DNA of 64,000 nucleotides, taken from contig JALQBC010000009.1 of assembly GCA_023375675.1 (NCBI GenBank), positions 930,001-994,000 of the forward strand, in the 5' to 3' direction. The translations under genes were made by a program, and so were the position numbers. The notes beneath the pieces are model-generated. The model saw only the letters and a program-made list of their open reading frames with translations. It was not told the origin of the DNA and searched no databases. The DNA is from Cytospora piceicola. Taxonomy: Eukaryota; Ascomycota; Sordariomycetes; Diaporthales; Cytosporaceae. Positions 21,498 to 33,015 of the stretch are shown here, piece after piece (positions within the stretch are counted from its first letter, which is position 1; each line of letters starts with the position of its first letter).

Positions 21498-23199
21498 CTA
21501 TATTTCGTACGGCGTGGCGTCCTTGAATATCAAGTGCGGCTTCCGGCTCGCCAGGTCCAATATGGTCTCAGCAAACACTCCGTTTGCCCAAGCGAACCAA
21601 CTTCTGGTGTAACTCTGGCCGGAATTGACGTCGATACTCTCGTGGATCAGACCAAGCTTAGCAGACTTTAAGACTAGATCAAGACACCCCATGATCTCGC
21701 TCTCATCCTCGGTGGTTTGCGCCTGTATCAACAAACTCATGGGCCAGGCGTTCACAAGGCCAATATGCGGCCCGCCGATGCCTCGGAAATCTCTGCCCTC
21801 CAGATAGTATGGGTTTGATTCCCGACTGAGGAGCATCTTTCGGGTATTTTGGTAAACATCATTGTCCACGGTCACGAAGCCCATCAATGGTAGAGCCAGC
21901 AGACTCGGGTAGTTAGCATCGTCCATCAAAATTGATGAGCCGTACCCGTCAACTTCATATGCGAAGACGGGCCCAAATTTGGCATGTTGGACCACGCCGT
22001 GCTCCCATATACCGTCTGTAATAACTTGGCTCCAGTGCTCCAACTTCTGAGCGATGACGGTCTCGCCGGCGGTTTTGAGGAAGGCCGCTGTGCGTTTGAG
22101 TTCCACAGCCATCATAGCGTTGGCTGGGATGAAGAAGCCCAGGATAGTCGCATCATCGCTGGGCCTGAACGCACTGCGAATGAGGCCAGTCCCATGATTC
22201 AGAGGATTTCCAACTCCGTCCAGATTCAGGGTCTCGGTTCCAACGTAAGTCTGGCGCTTGAAGTTGTACGTGTTCTTGTGATACCTTCCTGTGGCAGTAT
22301 CGAATGTTGGCTGACTTTGCTGCCCCAGCACCTCCATCAAAGTATCCAAAGCCAAAAGGAAGCGATTGTTCACAAACTCCAAGGATCCCGTGGCCTCGTG
22401 GAAATCGTTCGCCAAAGTCAGGAAGTGCCCCAAGCTGTCCAGCTCATACTTGCACTCAAAAACGAAGGACGGCTCATAAGCTGGGTGGACGAAATCGTCC
22501 TGACCGTTGTACGAGATCTTTAACCCAGAGATTGGAGGCGGTTGGAACGCATTGCAGTACGGCGATTGGATAACGTATTCGGATTGTGTGTTGATGGCTC
22601 CGTGGATGAGGTCGAAAATAGCCTTGTCTTTCTTTGCAAGAGGCATGTAAGGAGACATCTGATTGCAGCTGTCCCGAAGCCATTCCGCCATGATGTCTCC
22701 GGTTATGATGAAAGACTGTGGTCCTTCCCATGCACTGTCATCAAAGACGCTGTTCCCGGAGCCCTTCTTTTTGTACTTCTTCGTGCCGTCCGTGTGGAAC
22801 TTGACGGTTGTGTCGGTGGTAGAAGGAAATGCATTCTCGAAGAGGCGGGCTAGATCAGGATCCTTCATCCGCGAGGTGATATCCTCAATCACCCTCTCAA
22901 CTGAGTCGGAATGAAAAGTCCGACACTTCGGATGTGGCCTTTGGAAGGGTAGCTGCAAGGGCCCATCGCTGTAAGGAGGGCTAGGAGGTGTCAGCACTCG
23001 TCTGTTGAGCATACTAATGCGCCGACACGTACTGCGGATATTTTGAGTAAGTTGCGTAGTCTGGGCAAGCCTCGGCCCAATTGATGGCAGATTCGTCGAC
23101 CAATGGCTTTTCCTGTGCTTGCCCGAGGATTCCAGTCGCCCGCGAACCCAGGGGCAGGAGGGCGACAGCAGATAGGGCGCACTGCAGCCACTTCATCAT
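21498..23199 (-). CDS. Secreted GH125 exo-alpha-1,6-mannosidase (Mug157 family)
   Basis: Exons 23199-23033 and 22980-21498 give 549 residues. The 52-nt intron (22981-23032) has a GCTGAC branch site before CTAG; using it joins SKYP to HPPYSDGPLQLPFQRP, the conserved entry to GH125, so I preferred it to a nearer AG that would leave a 31-nt intron. Residues 1-23 (MMKWLQCALSAVALLP...) form a signal peptide. Family marks are FIITGDIMAEWLRDSCNQ, the cysteine-containing SPYCNAF, IRSAFRPSDDATIL, GIGGPHIGLVNAWPMSL and the terminal TRSWFAWANGVFAETIL. GH125 enzymes remove alpha-1,6-linked mannose with inversion. Expected in the secretory path or cell wall. Two tandem ATGs open the frame. Confidence 0.92.
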
Positions 23200-23990
23200 C
23201 TCAAGCTGACCTGACACTTGTGAGACCAAACAATAAACGATGGTAAGCTGCCAAAAATAGAAGCCAGTGATTCGTGCAACGGTTCTGGAGATAAGAACAC
23301 GAGGCCAGCGCGGCACGGTGCCGACACTAATCAGGAGAGGAAGCAATCCATGTGACCTGATGAGTGGGTGTTTTGTGTTGCGCAGGGAGAGGCTCAGGCG
23401 CCGGGTCTGTGAAGTGGACAAATGAGCCGCAAATGAGCCGCAAACGACCCTGTAGGGCTGAATAATATGGAGTAGATGGTGAATGTAAGTGAGGTCGTGA
23501 ATCGAGAGCGGCAACTTCAAAATGCCATGCCCGGGCGATGATCTCCCGGGTCTTTTGTACCTGGGAAGTTGCTCCCCCGCAGTCCATAAAGTCTAACCAG
23601 GGATAATCCCCTGTACCTAGGTACTTACTGATGTGTCAGAGCGGGCACTAAAATCTAGAAGCTAGGGGCTACAACGGCCGGCCGGCCAGCCCGGGATTAG
23701 GGGGTATACGTGGGGGTACCTGGATACTTAGCACCGGGCCCGCGAGGAAGCGGGTTGATTTTAACTAAGGTTCACGTCTGCATCAAAGCGTGGCCTTTCG
23801 GACGTTGGACCGATTCTAGTTTCTTGATATTATTATCCTTCAGAGATTTCGTCTCAGTAGAACGTTGCCTGTTTGGCGTGTTGCAATTGTAGAATTTTCT
23901 CTGAAGGGATCTCATACTCCTCCCATCTCTTCTTCAACGCCTGCATGCTCAAAACATCGGGTCTCAAGTCTCTGAATAGCACGAGGCCAT
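23200..23990. other. Intergenic spacer, GH125 promoter side
   Basis: About 790 bp between tandem minus-strand genes. Contains a copy of the TACCTAGGTA palindrome (23614-23623). No gene supported. Confidence 0.5.
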
Positions 23991-25579
23991 TTACTTCTTG
24001 CTGAAGAATGACATGATATTTCCCTGGCCCTTCGGTGCTGGCTTTTTGGGCTTCGCGGGTTGTGTTGTGACTTGAGTCTTCTTCTTTGGTGGTGGAGCTG
24101 GCTCATCCTCCGAGAATGACTCCCAGCCCTGCTCTTGTACGGTAACTGGATTTGATAGTTAGTTCGCAAGCTCGGGGTTCAAAAAATGGGTGCAGTAGCT
24201 TACCCAAGTAGCCCTGATCGTCCATGACTGTCTTCTTTTTCATCACACGCCTCTTGCCGCGGCGTCTTCCATCACCCGTGCTCGATATGACCTCAGCCGG
24301 TTCCGGTTCTTCCTCCTTCTGCTCGGGCTCAGGCAATGGAGCCTCCTCCTCTGGCTCTTCCATGGGCGTGTCTTCCTTCTCAGGCTCCACCTCATCCTCA
24401 CTGTCCTCCTCCATCATACGCCTCAACTCTGCCTGGCGGTCCTTCCTAGACTTCCCCGTTGCTTCGCTTTCGTTCTTAGGCTCGGAAACTGGTGCGGAAT
24501 CATCCTCTCCGTCATCGGAGAGCTGCATGCTTGTGTCTTCGGCAGCAGGCTTCTTCTCCTTTTTCGGCATAGAAGCAGCTTTGGCGAAAGACTGCATGAT
24601 ACCTCCAGATCCTCCACCTCCAGATCCTTTGCGTTTTGGTGCAGGAGCTGGCTTCTTCGCCCCCGATGGTATAGGGGCGGATTCCGTGGAAGCTGGCTTC
24701 TGCTCTGCCTTTGCTTCTTCTTTGACCTTTGCAGCTGGTGCAGGCTCCGCGGCAGGTACGTGCTTTGAAGTAGGTGGCTTCGCGTTAGATGGCTTGGACG
24801 CCGGGGCAACAGGTTGTGGGACCGTTCCACGACGTTCTCTCCGTCGCACATACGGGTTGTGAATAAAACCCAGAGGCCTGGGCGGATTGACAGCATCATC
24901 TTCGACTGGCATGTCAAGGATTGGCTTTGAGACATCCGCAAGCATTTGGAGATCCTAGAAGAGCTGTCAGCATTGTGCAAGTCAGTCATAGTTAAGACAT
25001 GAAAACACACATTTACAGCATGCGGGCCCAAGCTAAAGATGTGGATAGAAGTGACTGTCTCGTATTGCGACAAGACCTCTGTGGAACATGTTAACAAATA
25101 TTATGCTAAAAGGGGGTGGCAACAACCTGTACCTTTGAGGCTCTCCTCTGCCACCAATGACAGGGTCGTCACCGGGACCTCCTCCATAGCCTCCTCTCCC
25201 TCCGGGGCAGAACTAGTCATCTCTACATCACCGTCTTGTTGGGAGTGACCATTTGCCTGGGCAGACTTCTTGGCGCCATAGACCATGTAGGTTGCGTGAA
25301 CAGCTCCTGAGCGTTTGTCATTCTGCCAGGCGTGGAAATCGTAGAGCATCCTGAAGACGGGTAAGCTGAAGACCAAGTCCATTCACCACAGAGGGACATA
25401 CTGTTTGGCAACATTGACGTTGACTTTCAATGACCGACTCAAAGCTCGATATGTGACCTACAGTTGTTAGCAATCCGGAGGGGCGGTTGAGTGCAGCAGC
25501 TGCATGAAGACTAAGGCATTCTCACAATCTTGTCATCCGACAGGACTTGCTCAGCAAGATACTCCTTGTAATTGTCCAT
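23991..25579 (-). CDS. pol32: DNA polymerase delta third subunit (Pol32/Cdc27/POLD3)
   Basis: Six exons: 25579-25526, 25457-25402, 25350-25133, 25078-25017, 24954-24204 and 24145-23991; introns are 51-68 nt and all keep frame, giving 431 residues. The N-terminal winged-helix region reads MDNYKEYLAEQVL...VTYRALSRSLKVNVNVAKQM, then YDFHAWQNDKR and VHATYMVYG, as in the family. The middle is a long Pro/Ala/Lys/Glu-rich disordered arm. The last residues, QGNIMSFFSKK (421-431), form a PCNA-binding PIP box (Q421, I424, F427, F428). Pol32-type subunits tether Pol delta and Pol zeta to PCNA and serve lagging-strand and translesion synthesis. It is divergent from rad18. The name Cdc27 here follows fission yeast and is not the APC subunit. 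Confidence 0.93.
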
Positions 25580-26014
25580 ATTTGGGGGGTAGCACCATGT
25601 GTACCAGAATTCAAATGAGCGAGATGGCCAGAAAGTGCTTAGATGAAAAAGGACGCAAAGCAGTGACCATGAAAGTGAGGAAGAGAATATGGATTGAAGG
25701 GTTTGGGGGTCCTTGTTTAGACGCGTGGTGGGGCTGCACTTAACGCGCCTTCCCCAGAAAATTGATGACGCGCTCGAACCTGCCTTCTCTCTTTGTTCCG
25801 CGTCAAACAATCCGGCGGAACGTCGTGTTCCTGCACTACTACTCCAACACCGCCTTCCAAGTTTTCGACAATCTTGAGTCAGTCATTTTCACCCACTGAC
25901 TACCTACATAGGTATTCCTTGGTGTTCCGTTTTTTAGGGAGGACGTTTCTCACACCCACCGCTCCCACCCCCAAAAGTCCTTGGAAACGATTGGCAACAC
26001 TCCGATACTCGATA
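25580..26014. promoter_or_regulatory. Bidirectional promoter between pol32 and rad18 with MCB boxes
   Basis: The 435 bp between the two start codons holds a perfect ACGCGT (25721-25726) and ACGCGC at 25743-25748 and 25768-25773, all within 53 bp near the middle. This spacing suits a shared G1/S (MBF-type) control region. A near-palindrome, TACCTACATAGGTA, lies at about 25901-25914. Regulation is inferred. Confidence 0.55.
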
Positions 26015-27426
26015 ATGGACACCCGGATTACGGGCCCGATCACTAAAGACGATGCCTACGATGTCTCAGACCCGACAGACTGGCTCGGCACTCCTCTGGC
26101 CAGCCTTATGCCTGTAGAGCAGTCGCTGCGATGCCATGTTTGCAAGGACTTCTACACCTCACCTATGGTCACGAGCTGCTGCCACACCTTTTGCTCGCTT
26201 TGCATACGGAGAGCGCTTGCCGTTGACGGAAAATGCCCACTGTGTCGTGCCACAGACCAGGAGTCAAGATTGAGGGGAAACTGGGCCATACGAGACGCTG
26301 TGGAACATTTCACAAAGGCCCGCGATGCAATATTGAGGCTCGCACGGGAACCCCCTGCTGCTGTGATTGTTGCACCGGCCTCGACGCCTAAGAGGAAGGC
26401 TGCTGATGAGGTAGTGAATGAGGGGAAAAGAACAAGAATGTCTACTCGGTCCAGTAGCGCAAGGTCAGCTGAGACCACGGCAGCCATGATGAGAGAAGAG
26501 GTGGATATACCAGAGGCAGAAGAGGTGGAGGAATACATCCCAGGTAGGCTGCTGTCGACATCGCAAAATTGGAAACGACGGATCAGTGACTGACGCAATC
26601 AACAGATGATGGACTCGCTGCATGTCCAATCTGCCTTTGGAGGATGAAGCCCGAAAAGGTCGACAGACACATCGACACTGACTGTCCTGGAGAGCCACGA
26701 CCACAACTGCAAACTCCTTCCAGCAATCGGAGATCCGGATTTACAATTGTGCAGTCGATAGACAGCAGAACAAGTAAGGCGCAGGAGAGGCTACCGTCAT
26801 TAAATTACTCTTTATTGAAGGACAACGCATTGAGGAAGAGACTTTCGGACCTTGGGATTTCCAACTGGGGTCCCAGGCAATTGCTTGAGAAAAGACACAA
26901 AGAGTGGGTCATGCTATGGAACGCGAATTGCGACTCCTCGCGGCCAAAAACGAGGTTGGAGTTGCTCCGGGACCTGGACACTTGGGAGCGGACACAAGGG
27001 GGTCATGCTTCGCTAACATCCCAGTCAGCCAACTTGGGTGCCCAGATCAAAGACAAGGACTTCGATGGTGTGGGCTGGTCTACGAAACACAACCACTCAT
27101 TCAAGGACTTGATAGCCAATGCTCGGATGTCGCGTATGAAGGCAGAACAGAAACCCCAGGAGCCAACCTCCTCCACTGAGGGCCATCATCCTATGGAGGC
27201 TCCTCCCAACAACATGAGCTCTCGTTTGCCGCCGGTGGTCATGTCTAGCAACGACGACTCTTTTGAGAATCAGTCATTGACAAGTCCAGGAAAGGTGATC
27301 GATCTTACCATACCGTCGAGGCAGCCACAACAAGACAATCCACCTCGACCCCCGCCTGCTGGGAGCACCAGAAGTCTATTGGCAGAAGACACAGTCTTTG
27401 ACTCTGGTTTTACAGGAACATCTTGA
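26015..27426 (+). CDS. rad18: Postreplication repair E3 ubiquitin ligase Rad18
   Basis: Exons 26015-26543 and 26606-27426 (62-nt intron) give 449 residues. A C3HC4 RING (C40, C43, C55, H57, C60, C63, C74, C77) is followed by a UBZ4 zinc finger (C183, C186, H198, C203) that straddles the splice product, a SAP domain (about 243-277, LNYSLLKDNALRKRLSDLG) and the Rad6-binding region after it. Rad18 with Rad6 monoubiquitinates PCNA at stalled forks and opens the translesion and template-switch pathways. It is divergent from pol32, whose product also works with PCNA. All zinc ligands are intact. The tail after about residue 320 is disordered. Confidence 0.95.
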
Positions 27427-28301
27427 TGATGTGAAATATACCTTAGCTTCCCATAATACCGTAGAATCATGCTGACAATGCAAGAATTTCTCCTGGGATC
27501 TGACAATCAGATTTGCTTCATATGCTTCGGCAATCGTCGTACTCCGCGATCGTGATGCTTTCTCGTTTGGTCCCAGTAGCCCATATGTGGCAAACGTTGC
27601 CAGACATGCTGAGAATTCCTTCAAGAACAACGCAGGAAGCGTCTGATCACTCGATACACGGTAGTCTTCTGTCATTCAGTCATCTGCCCACTGGCCACTT
27701 TCCTTCCTGTCGCACACTCAATCCCTATCCTGTTGCTATCCCCCGGCTTTGCTCCATAACATGTCTGATAAGCTTAAAACTTGGTGGAGGATTTCGTGAG
27801 TCTCACCATCGTCCCTTGCCTTGGCCCCGGATTTATGCAGCCTTCCGAATTTCTGGCAAATTCGAAGGAGTACAACTACCTCTGATGCACTTTTCGTCAG
27901 GGACCCCTGCCGTCCGGTATCGTAAACAACCTGACAAGTTCCTTTCACGCTGATTCTGATATGCATTGTCTTGACGTATCCAATTCCTTCCCAAAATTCC
28001 TTCTCGGCACAGGTTGCAGCTAAGCTATGAACTGAAAAGTCCTGTGCCTGCTGCACTTTGTGGTATAAAGGCCTATGGTGCACGCATGTTAGCAGGGGCA
28101 CTCGGGTGTATGGCAATGTCGCAGTAGCTTCTGCCAACAGAAATTGTGAGGCCGACGCTCCTCGAGCAGCAGCAAGACGAGAACCCAAGAGACCATGTTT
28201 GCATCGACTTACTTGGCAGCAATGGGCGAACGATGCCGTGGGAAAAAGCCTTGCTTCATCTCGCTCGATTGGATATACATCATGATGCTCTGTTATCCGC
28301 A
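27427..28301. other. Convergent intergenic spacer
   Basis: 875 bp between the 3' ends of rad18 and chm7. A long minus-strand open frame crosses it and enters the chm7 3' end in another frame, without a coding signature. Nothing supported. Confidence 0.5.
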
Positions 28302-29765
28302 TTAGCCTTCCATCTGCGCCTGCGGCTCCTTCTTCAGAGACATTTGACACAGCTCCCGTGCGAGCTTCTCTGCTTCCCGCTTCTCGCTCGTGATAGGTAA
28401 CAGCGCATCCAGCTCGGCGAGCCTCCTCGCCGTCTCCTCTTCCTCTCTCCGCCGTCCCGCCTCCTCTGCCCGCTCGATCGCCTCTTGCTTGCCCCTTTCT
28501 TCCTCCTCCAAGGCCTCGAGCTCGTCGTCGATCTCGTCTTCGTCCACGACCGGTCCCTGCTCTGCGAGGATGCTGGATACCTCGTCGGCCTGGCCCATCT
28601 GCTCCCGGAGGTGGTCGACCACCTCTTCGACCCCTTCTGCACCGCCGACCTGCGCGTTGAGGTTCTTGAGGACTTCTGAGCTCGCCCCCATGACCTTGAC
28701 CAGCTGCACGTTGTCCGATGCTAGCTCGATCTTTGCCGCTACTTCTTCCAGCTGGCTGAGTGTCGCGAAACGCTGTTGCAGGGACGTTTCTGCGCGCTTC
28801 TTTGATTTGAGGGCTGCCAGGGCAGACACGCGGTTCTTCTTAATCACAGCCTCCTTTGCCGTGATCGTCAGCTCCTCAATCTTTGTGTCCAGAACCGCCG
28901 TCTGATGGTCCAGGGACTCGATCAATTCCTTCAGCGACGCGATCGTCTCGTCCTCCGCCGTAATCGCCGTCTCCTGCGCGCCAGGACTCTTGATCTTGAC
29001 CGTCTTCCCATTGTAGAGCAGTAGCCCCTGGTCCCTCGACATAAACTTGAGTAGGACCTCAACATCCGTCTCTGATAGGCGCTGGCCCTTCAAGATCGAG
29101 TCCTTGAACTCGGCCTGGAACTGCACCTTCGAAAACGTCGTCTCGAAGCGGGAACTCAGCCCCGCCGTCTGCTCCAGCAATGCCTTGGACGCAGCCTCCA
29201 CGTTCGCGATTACCACAAACTGTCCACCTGGCAAACGGTCATCACCACCTAGAGTGAAAGCCCCTGTAAGGCCCAACTGCCTAAACCCCCACGACGCGAC
29301 AGTCCACGGTATCGAGCCCCACGACTTGTAGTATATGCTCTCCCTCGCCTTCAGGAAGTCCTGTAGTGACACCAAGTCCTTCTCCTGTGTGCCCTCGCGT
29401 ATGACAGCGCCGAGGGCTAGCGGCCGGCCATACCGTTTGCTCTCGAGGGCTCGGAGCAGTGACTCGTCCGCGTTCAGGACGATGTGGTTCGGTGTGGATG
29501 ACGAGCCGGAGCCGGTGGGTGCAAGGCCGGCGCGGACGAGGCTGGCAAGACCGCGCCGCCACGCGGATACGTTGGCGTGGTAGCCGTCTGGGTTGGTATT
29601 TCGTAGGCCGCGGAAGTCGGAGTAGAGGGATGGTATGCGGGCTCTGTACAGGTGGGTCAGCCTGAAATAGTGAACCGTTTGGTATTTGGCGGGGAGGAGG
29701 GGTGGGTATATTCACTTTCTAAAGCCCTGCTCGTTTTGGACGAGCCATTCCAGTGCATCACTCAT
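28302..29765 (-). CDS. chm7: ESCRT-III-related Chm7/CHMP7 (Snf7 domain)
   Basis: Exons 29765-29716 and 29643-28302 (72-nt intron) give 463 residues. The splice produces MSDALEWLVQNEQGFRKARIPSLYSDFR-type sequence, matching the CHMP7 N-terminus, followed by NPDGYHANVSAWRRGLA. The N-terminal half contains the CHMP7 winged-helix-like region. The C-terminal half (about residues 240-440) is a Snf7 helical domain: TKIEELTITAKEAVIKKN, an ALAALKSKKRAE helix, and acidic, Glu/Arg-rich tail helices. Chm7 recruits ESCRT-III to the inner nuclear membrane through Heh1/LEM2 for nuclear envelope and pore surveillance. The frame before the Snf7 part has no gaps. Length fits the family. Confidence 0.9.
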
Positions 29766-32700
29766 CTTGTAGGCATGAGCTCGCCTCCCGTTTCAACCAG
29801 AGTCTCTTCGCAATCGATACTTGAGTAGGTTTGCAGGTAACGTCGGGGCAGAAGTGCTCAGAGATATTGGGCGTACTGGGCAGTTTCGGCTGGATTGTGC
29901 GAGTTATCCGGGGTTCGAGGTGCGTAGCTGTGTTCCAAGGTCGGATATAAGACAGGAGCAAACAATAATACGGCGTAAACTATCAGAAGGACGGATCAAT
30001 AGCGGTCTCTGACATATTGTTTATGTACGTCGAGCCCAAAGCAAACCTTATCGCTTATCGGCACGTCATTCACACCCCCCCCCCTCCTTATTCGACAAGC
30101 CCAGGGTTAAGCAACCCGCTTCTTACACCGACTCGATACGGCGAAAATGTGTCAGTCTATCAAAAGCCCGTATGACAGATACAAACCTTATTATGCCCTA
30201 CTCTTATAATCATTGGCTTTGTAATTTTGAATAGAAACATGATAGCCATTGGCTAGGCTTTCAGTCTGTGCAAATGCGTAGACTGCGAGGTCCAACCTAA
30301 CAGATGCCTGGTATAGACAATACAGCACTTTCTGGCGTTATTATCATTTTGGTCGCTGCTTATGCCCCAGGTGCCACACACTTCGCAGCTTGAAGGTGCG
30401 GCGAGGTGGAGGGAATGTGTATATTAAGTGGTGTCTGGGGCAATACTTCCATGGTATCCAGGACAATGCCACTCATTCATGTTCAGCATACGACACACTG
30501 GCTGTATCGGCTGTCCACATCTTATGCAAAGGGCCTCAGGTGTCAAAAGGGATAGGGAGGCCATAGTTTATTGGACCCGAACTATTGGTGTGGAAACTGC
30601 GGCACAAGTCACGGAAAAAGGGTGGCGTTACGAACGAGGTGTGTGTACCCTGGGAGGAGCAGAGTAAGGTACTTGGGCTTGTGACCATCGCGCTGGAGAG
30701 CCGTTGGAGAAAGACACGTGAAACAAGAAGTTGTGGTATCTTTGATCCCGTCACTAGAGGAGTCCTAGCCGTCGAGTGGTTGACCGATTCACTGCCGGAT
30801 GTTCAAGCTGACGTGTGTCTACTTCCCGAAGAAGAGCGTCATGGTATACATTGTGTAGAAGGTAGAAACGTAGCATATCTAGTTTGACATACCTACGATG
30901 TTGGCAGAAATACATTCATCTCTTCCAACTTCAAAGCCACTGATGTTAGATACACGAAAACATGGCAACGAAGAGCTTTGGGGGCTGACTTGTCACAACA
31001 ACAAACTCCGTCAGAGAGACTGCTCGTGGCTGTTGGCTGCCTTGAGGCCATTGTGTGGTCTCCTCAACTGATTCATCAATGTCAATTCTCAGTGTCTTAT
31101 GACCGATGCTCGAGGCAGGAGTATGGCAACCTTCGGAGGTCCAGACGTGGAGGTTAGACCACACCTGGGCATCGCCCTTAGGGTTCAGTCCTAGTCGCCC
31201 CTGAAAGCCACACAAGACATCGACACGCCTAGTGTCCACTTGCTGCCACATAGCAAGATTTCTGCAGTAAGAAGCCTGTTTGAGGGGAGGGAGGGCGTCA
31301 GTCCGATGGCAGTGCAAGCGAGGCCTCAAGGACATGTGCTGGCCGTTGTACAGGTATGCGGTTGTGCCGGGCGGCGTTTCCAAGTAGTCCATCTGCAGCA
31401 TGTTTCGCGGAACTTGCATCCGACACATGAGATCCAATATTGTGGGCTTCCTCGGGGCAAAGTCAGCACTGTCAATATACCAAGGACGGGAAGATTCGCT
31501 TCTCATGCCACCTCGGAGTGGCCGTCCGCCACTATAACGGCCACATTGTCGAGAATGTCCCACATGACAGCGTGCCTAACGGGCTCGCCTGTATGAACTT
31601 CGACGACGACATGAACAAGTGAACAGGCCAGTGAAATCCGGCTATGGGGTCCAAGGACGGGGCGTCAGGGCTATAGGCAATTGTCTGGGACACACCGGTT
31701 GCTGGTACAAGCCTACAGAAGAGGCAATGTCTCACAACGACTCCTCCGGCACCAACGTCTTAACAAGCCCGTTGTATCGTTCACATCCATCAATTTCGAT
31801 ATGGACACCGAAGACTGCAACTTGACGTCGAAAGAGCGGTGGAGAAGACCGCAAAGCACCAAGGTACAAGATACCTTTCGATATGAAGACCTCGATTCTC
31901 GATTCCATTCAATGACAGGTGCCAGAGTTGAGCAGGTGAGACACACAGGCCTGACAGGGTACCTAGATGTCGGGGAAGATGTAGCAAGTCGTCTTATGGC
32001 TGCAATGTGACGGTGCGGCTGCGAGGGAAGTAGCTAGAACCTGCACCGGACCTGCGCGAGTGGTGGGACGATGATGTCAAGGAGAGAGCAGCGAGCCGTC
32101 TAGAACCCCACTTAGTTGTCCATAATGTTGGTGATTCAAGATCAATGGTAGCTGGAGGACGGGAGAGCAGCATAGTACGGAGGTACAGACCCGGGTGCGT
32201 AGCAAGTATGGATACATACTTCATTCGGTACAGACATACATTGCTTCGGACTGCCCAGGTGTTGTGCTAGTAAGTGTCTGTAAGAGAATCGCCTGCGACT
32301 CCTCGTGGCGCTGGTGCCGCGTGGCCCGAGAAGATACGATTGAAAGCTCGACAGACGGCGACAAAGCATGGTAGTGTACCACGTGTGTGTGTGTGAGATG
32401 CTAGAGCAGAGTAGAGATGGCGGTGGTGTAAAGGCGATGGGTGAGAGAAAGCTCGCGACGCAGCATGACATCAGTCCCGCGACCAAATCCCTGCTATTTC
32501 TATGCGTTCACTCAATGAATGAACCAACCAGCCAGCCAACGCTCCACTCCACTCCACTTCTCATCTCATCACATCATTACTGCTTTGGCCTTCTCATCAT
32601 GGCTACCAAGACCACGGTTCGGATCGGTTTCCTTGTGGGATCGGACTTCCAGCCCCAGCTGCTCTGCCCCGGCTTCCGTAGGTAGGTAGACATGTACCGG

Positions 32701-33015
32701 GTTGGGAGATAGACCCTTGATGCAGTCTGCAGTATGCAGGCTTGGCATGAGATACAAAATAGAGTATTGCCTTGTTATGATGAAGGCAATATCTATAATA
32801 GAGGGGGGTTCACTTCCTTATCGAGCAAGCCACCAAACTTTCCAGGTTTAGAGACACAGTCCCCGGCCTAGTTTTCCATCCGATATCCACAGTATTCGAG
32901 CATATTTGCTACCTCTCTACTATTCCGCTTGAGCATATATCATTCCATCCCGAGGATACTGCTTCGAATTATTCTTCTACTTTACAGAGCTCCTACTCTT
33001 ACAGGTGGTCTTTGC
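29766..33015. other. Gene-poor block of about 3.2 kb
   Basis: Contains the chm7 promoter, an orphan minus-strand frame (listed separately), and the leader of the next gene. Open frames occur on both strands near 31.2-32.0 kb but none could be joined into a domain-bearing model. A C-run (30078-30087) is the only obvious simple repeat. I see no transposon ends. Confidence 0.45.
30946..31506 (-). CDS. Orphan open frame, 186 aa, doubtful
   Basis: From the ATG at 31506 to the stop at 30946 there are 186 codons without a stop, and codon choice in the second half (LGLNPKGDAQVWSNLHVWTS) looks coding. No domain, signal peptide or membrane segment is seen. The frame stays open upstream of the ATG to 31563. 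A second frame just upstream on the same strand (about 31514-31620) also looks coding, so a frameshifted or spliced longer gene is possible. I do not recognise it. It may equally be chance in a moderately GC-rich region. Confidence 0.22.
   Translation of the reverse strand: MRSESSRPWYIDSADFAPRKPTILDLMCRMQVPRNMLQMDYLETPPGTTAYLYNGQHMSLRPRLHCHRTDALPPLKQASYCRNLAMWQQVDTRRVDVLCGFQGRLGLNPKGDAQVWSNLHVWTSEGCHTPASSIGHKTLRIDIDESVEETTQWPQGSQQPRAVSLTEFVVVTSQPPKLFVAMFSCI

Noticed and set aside
22981..23032. A 31-nt intron in the GH125 gene ending at the nearer AG (23002)
   Set aside because: Too short for a fungal intron; the 52-nt form has a good branch site and gives the conserved YPHPPYS joint.
27736..28350. 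Minus-strand frame of about 200 codons after chm7
   Set aside because: It has no ATG at its 5' end, overlaps the 3' end of chm7 in another frame, and shows no family resemblance.
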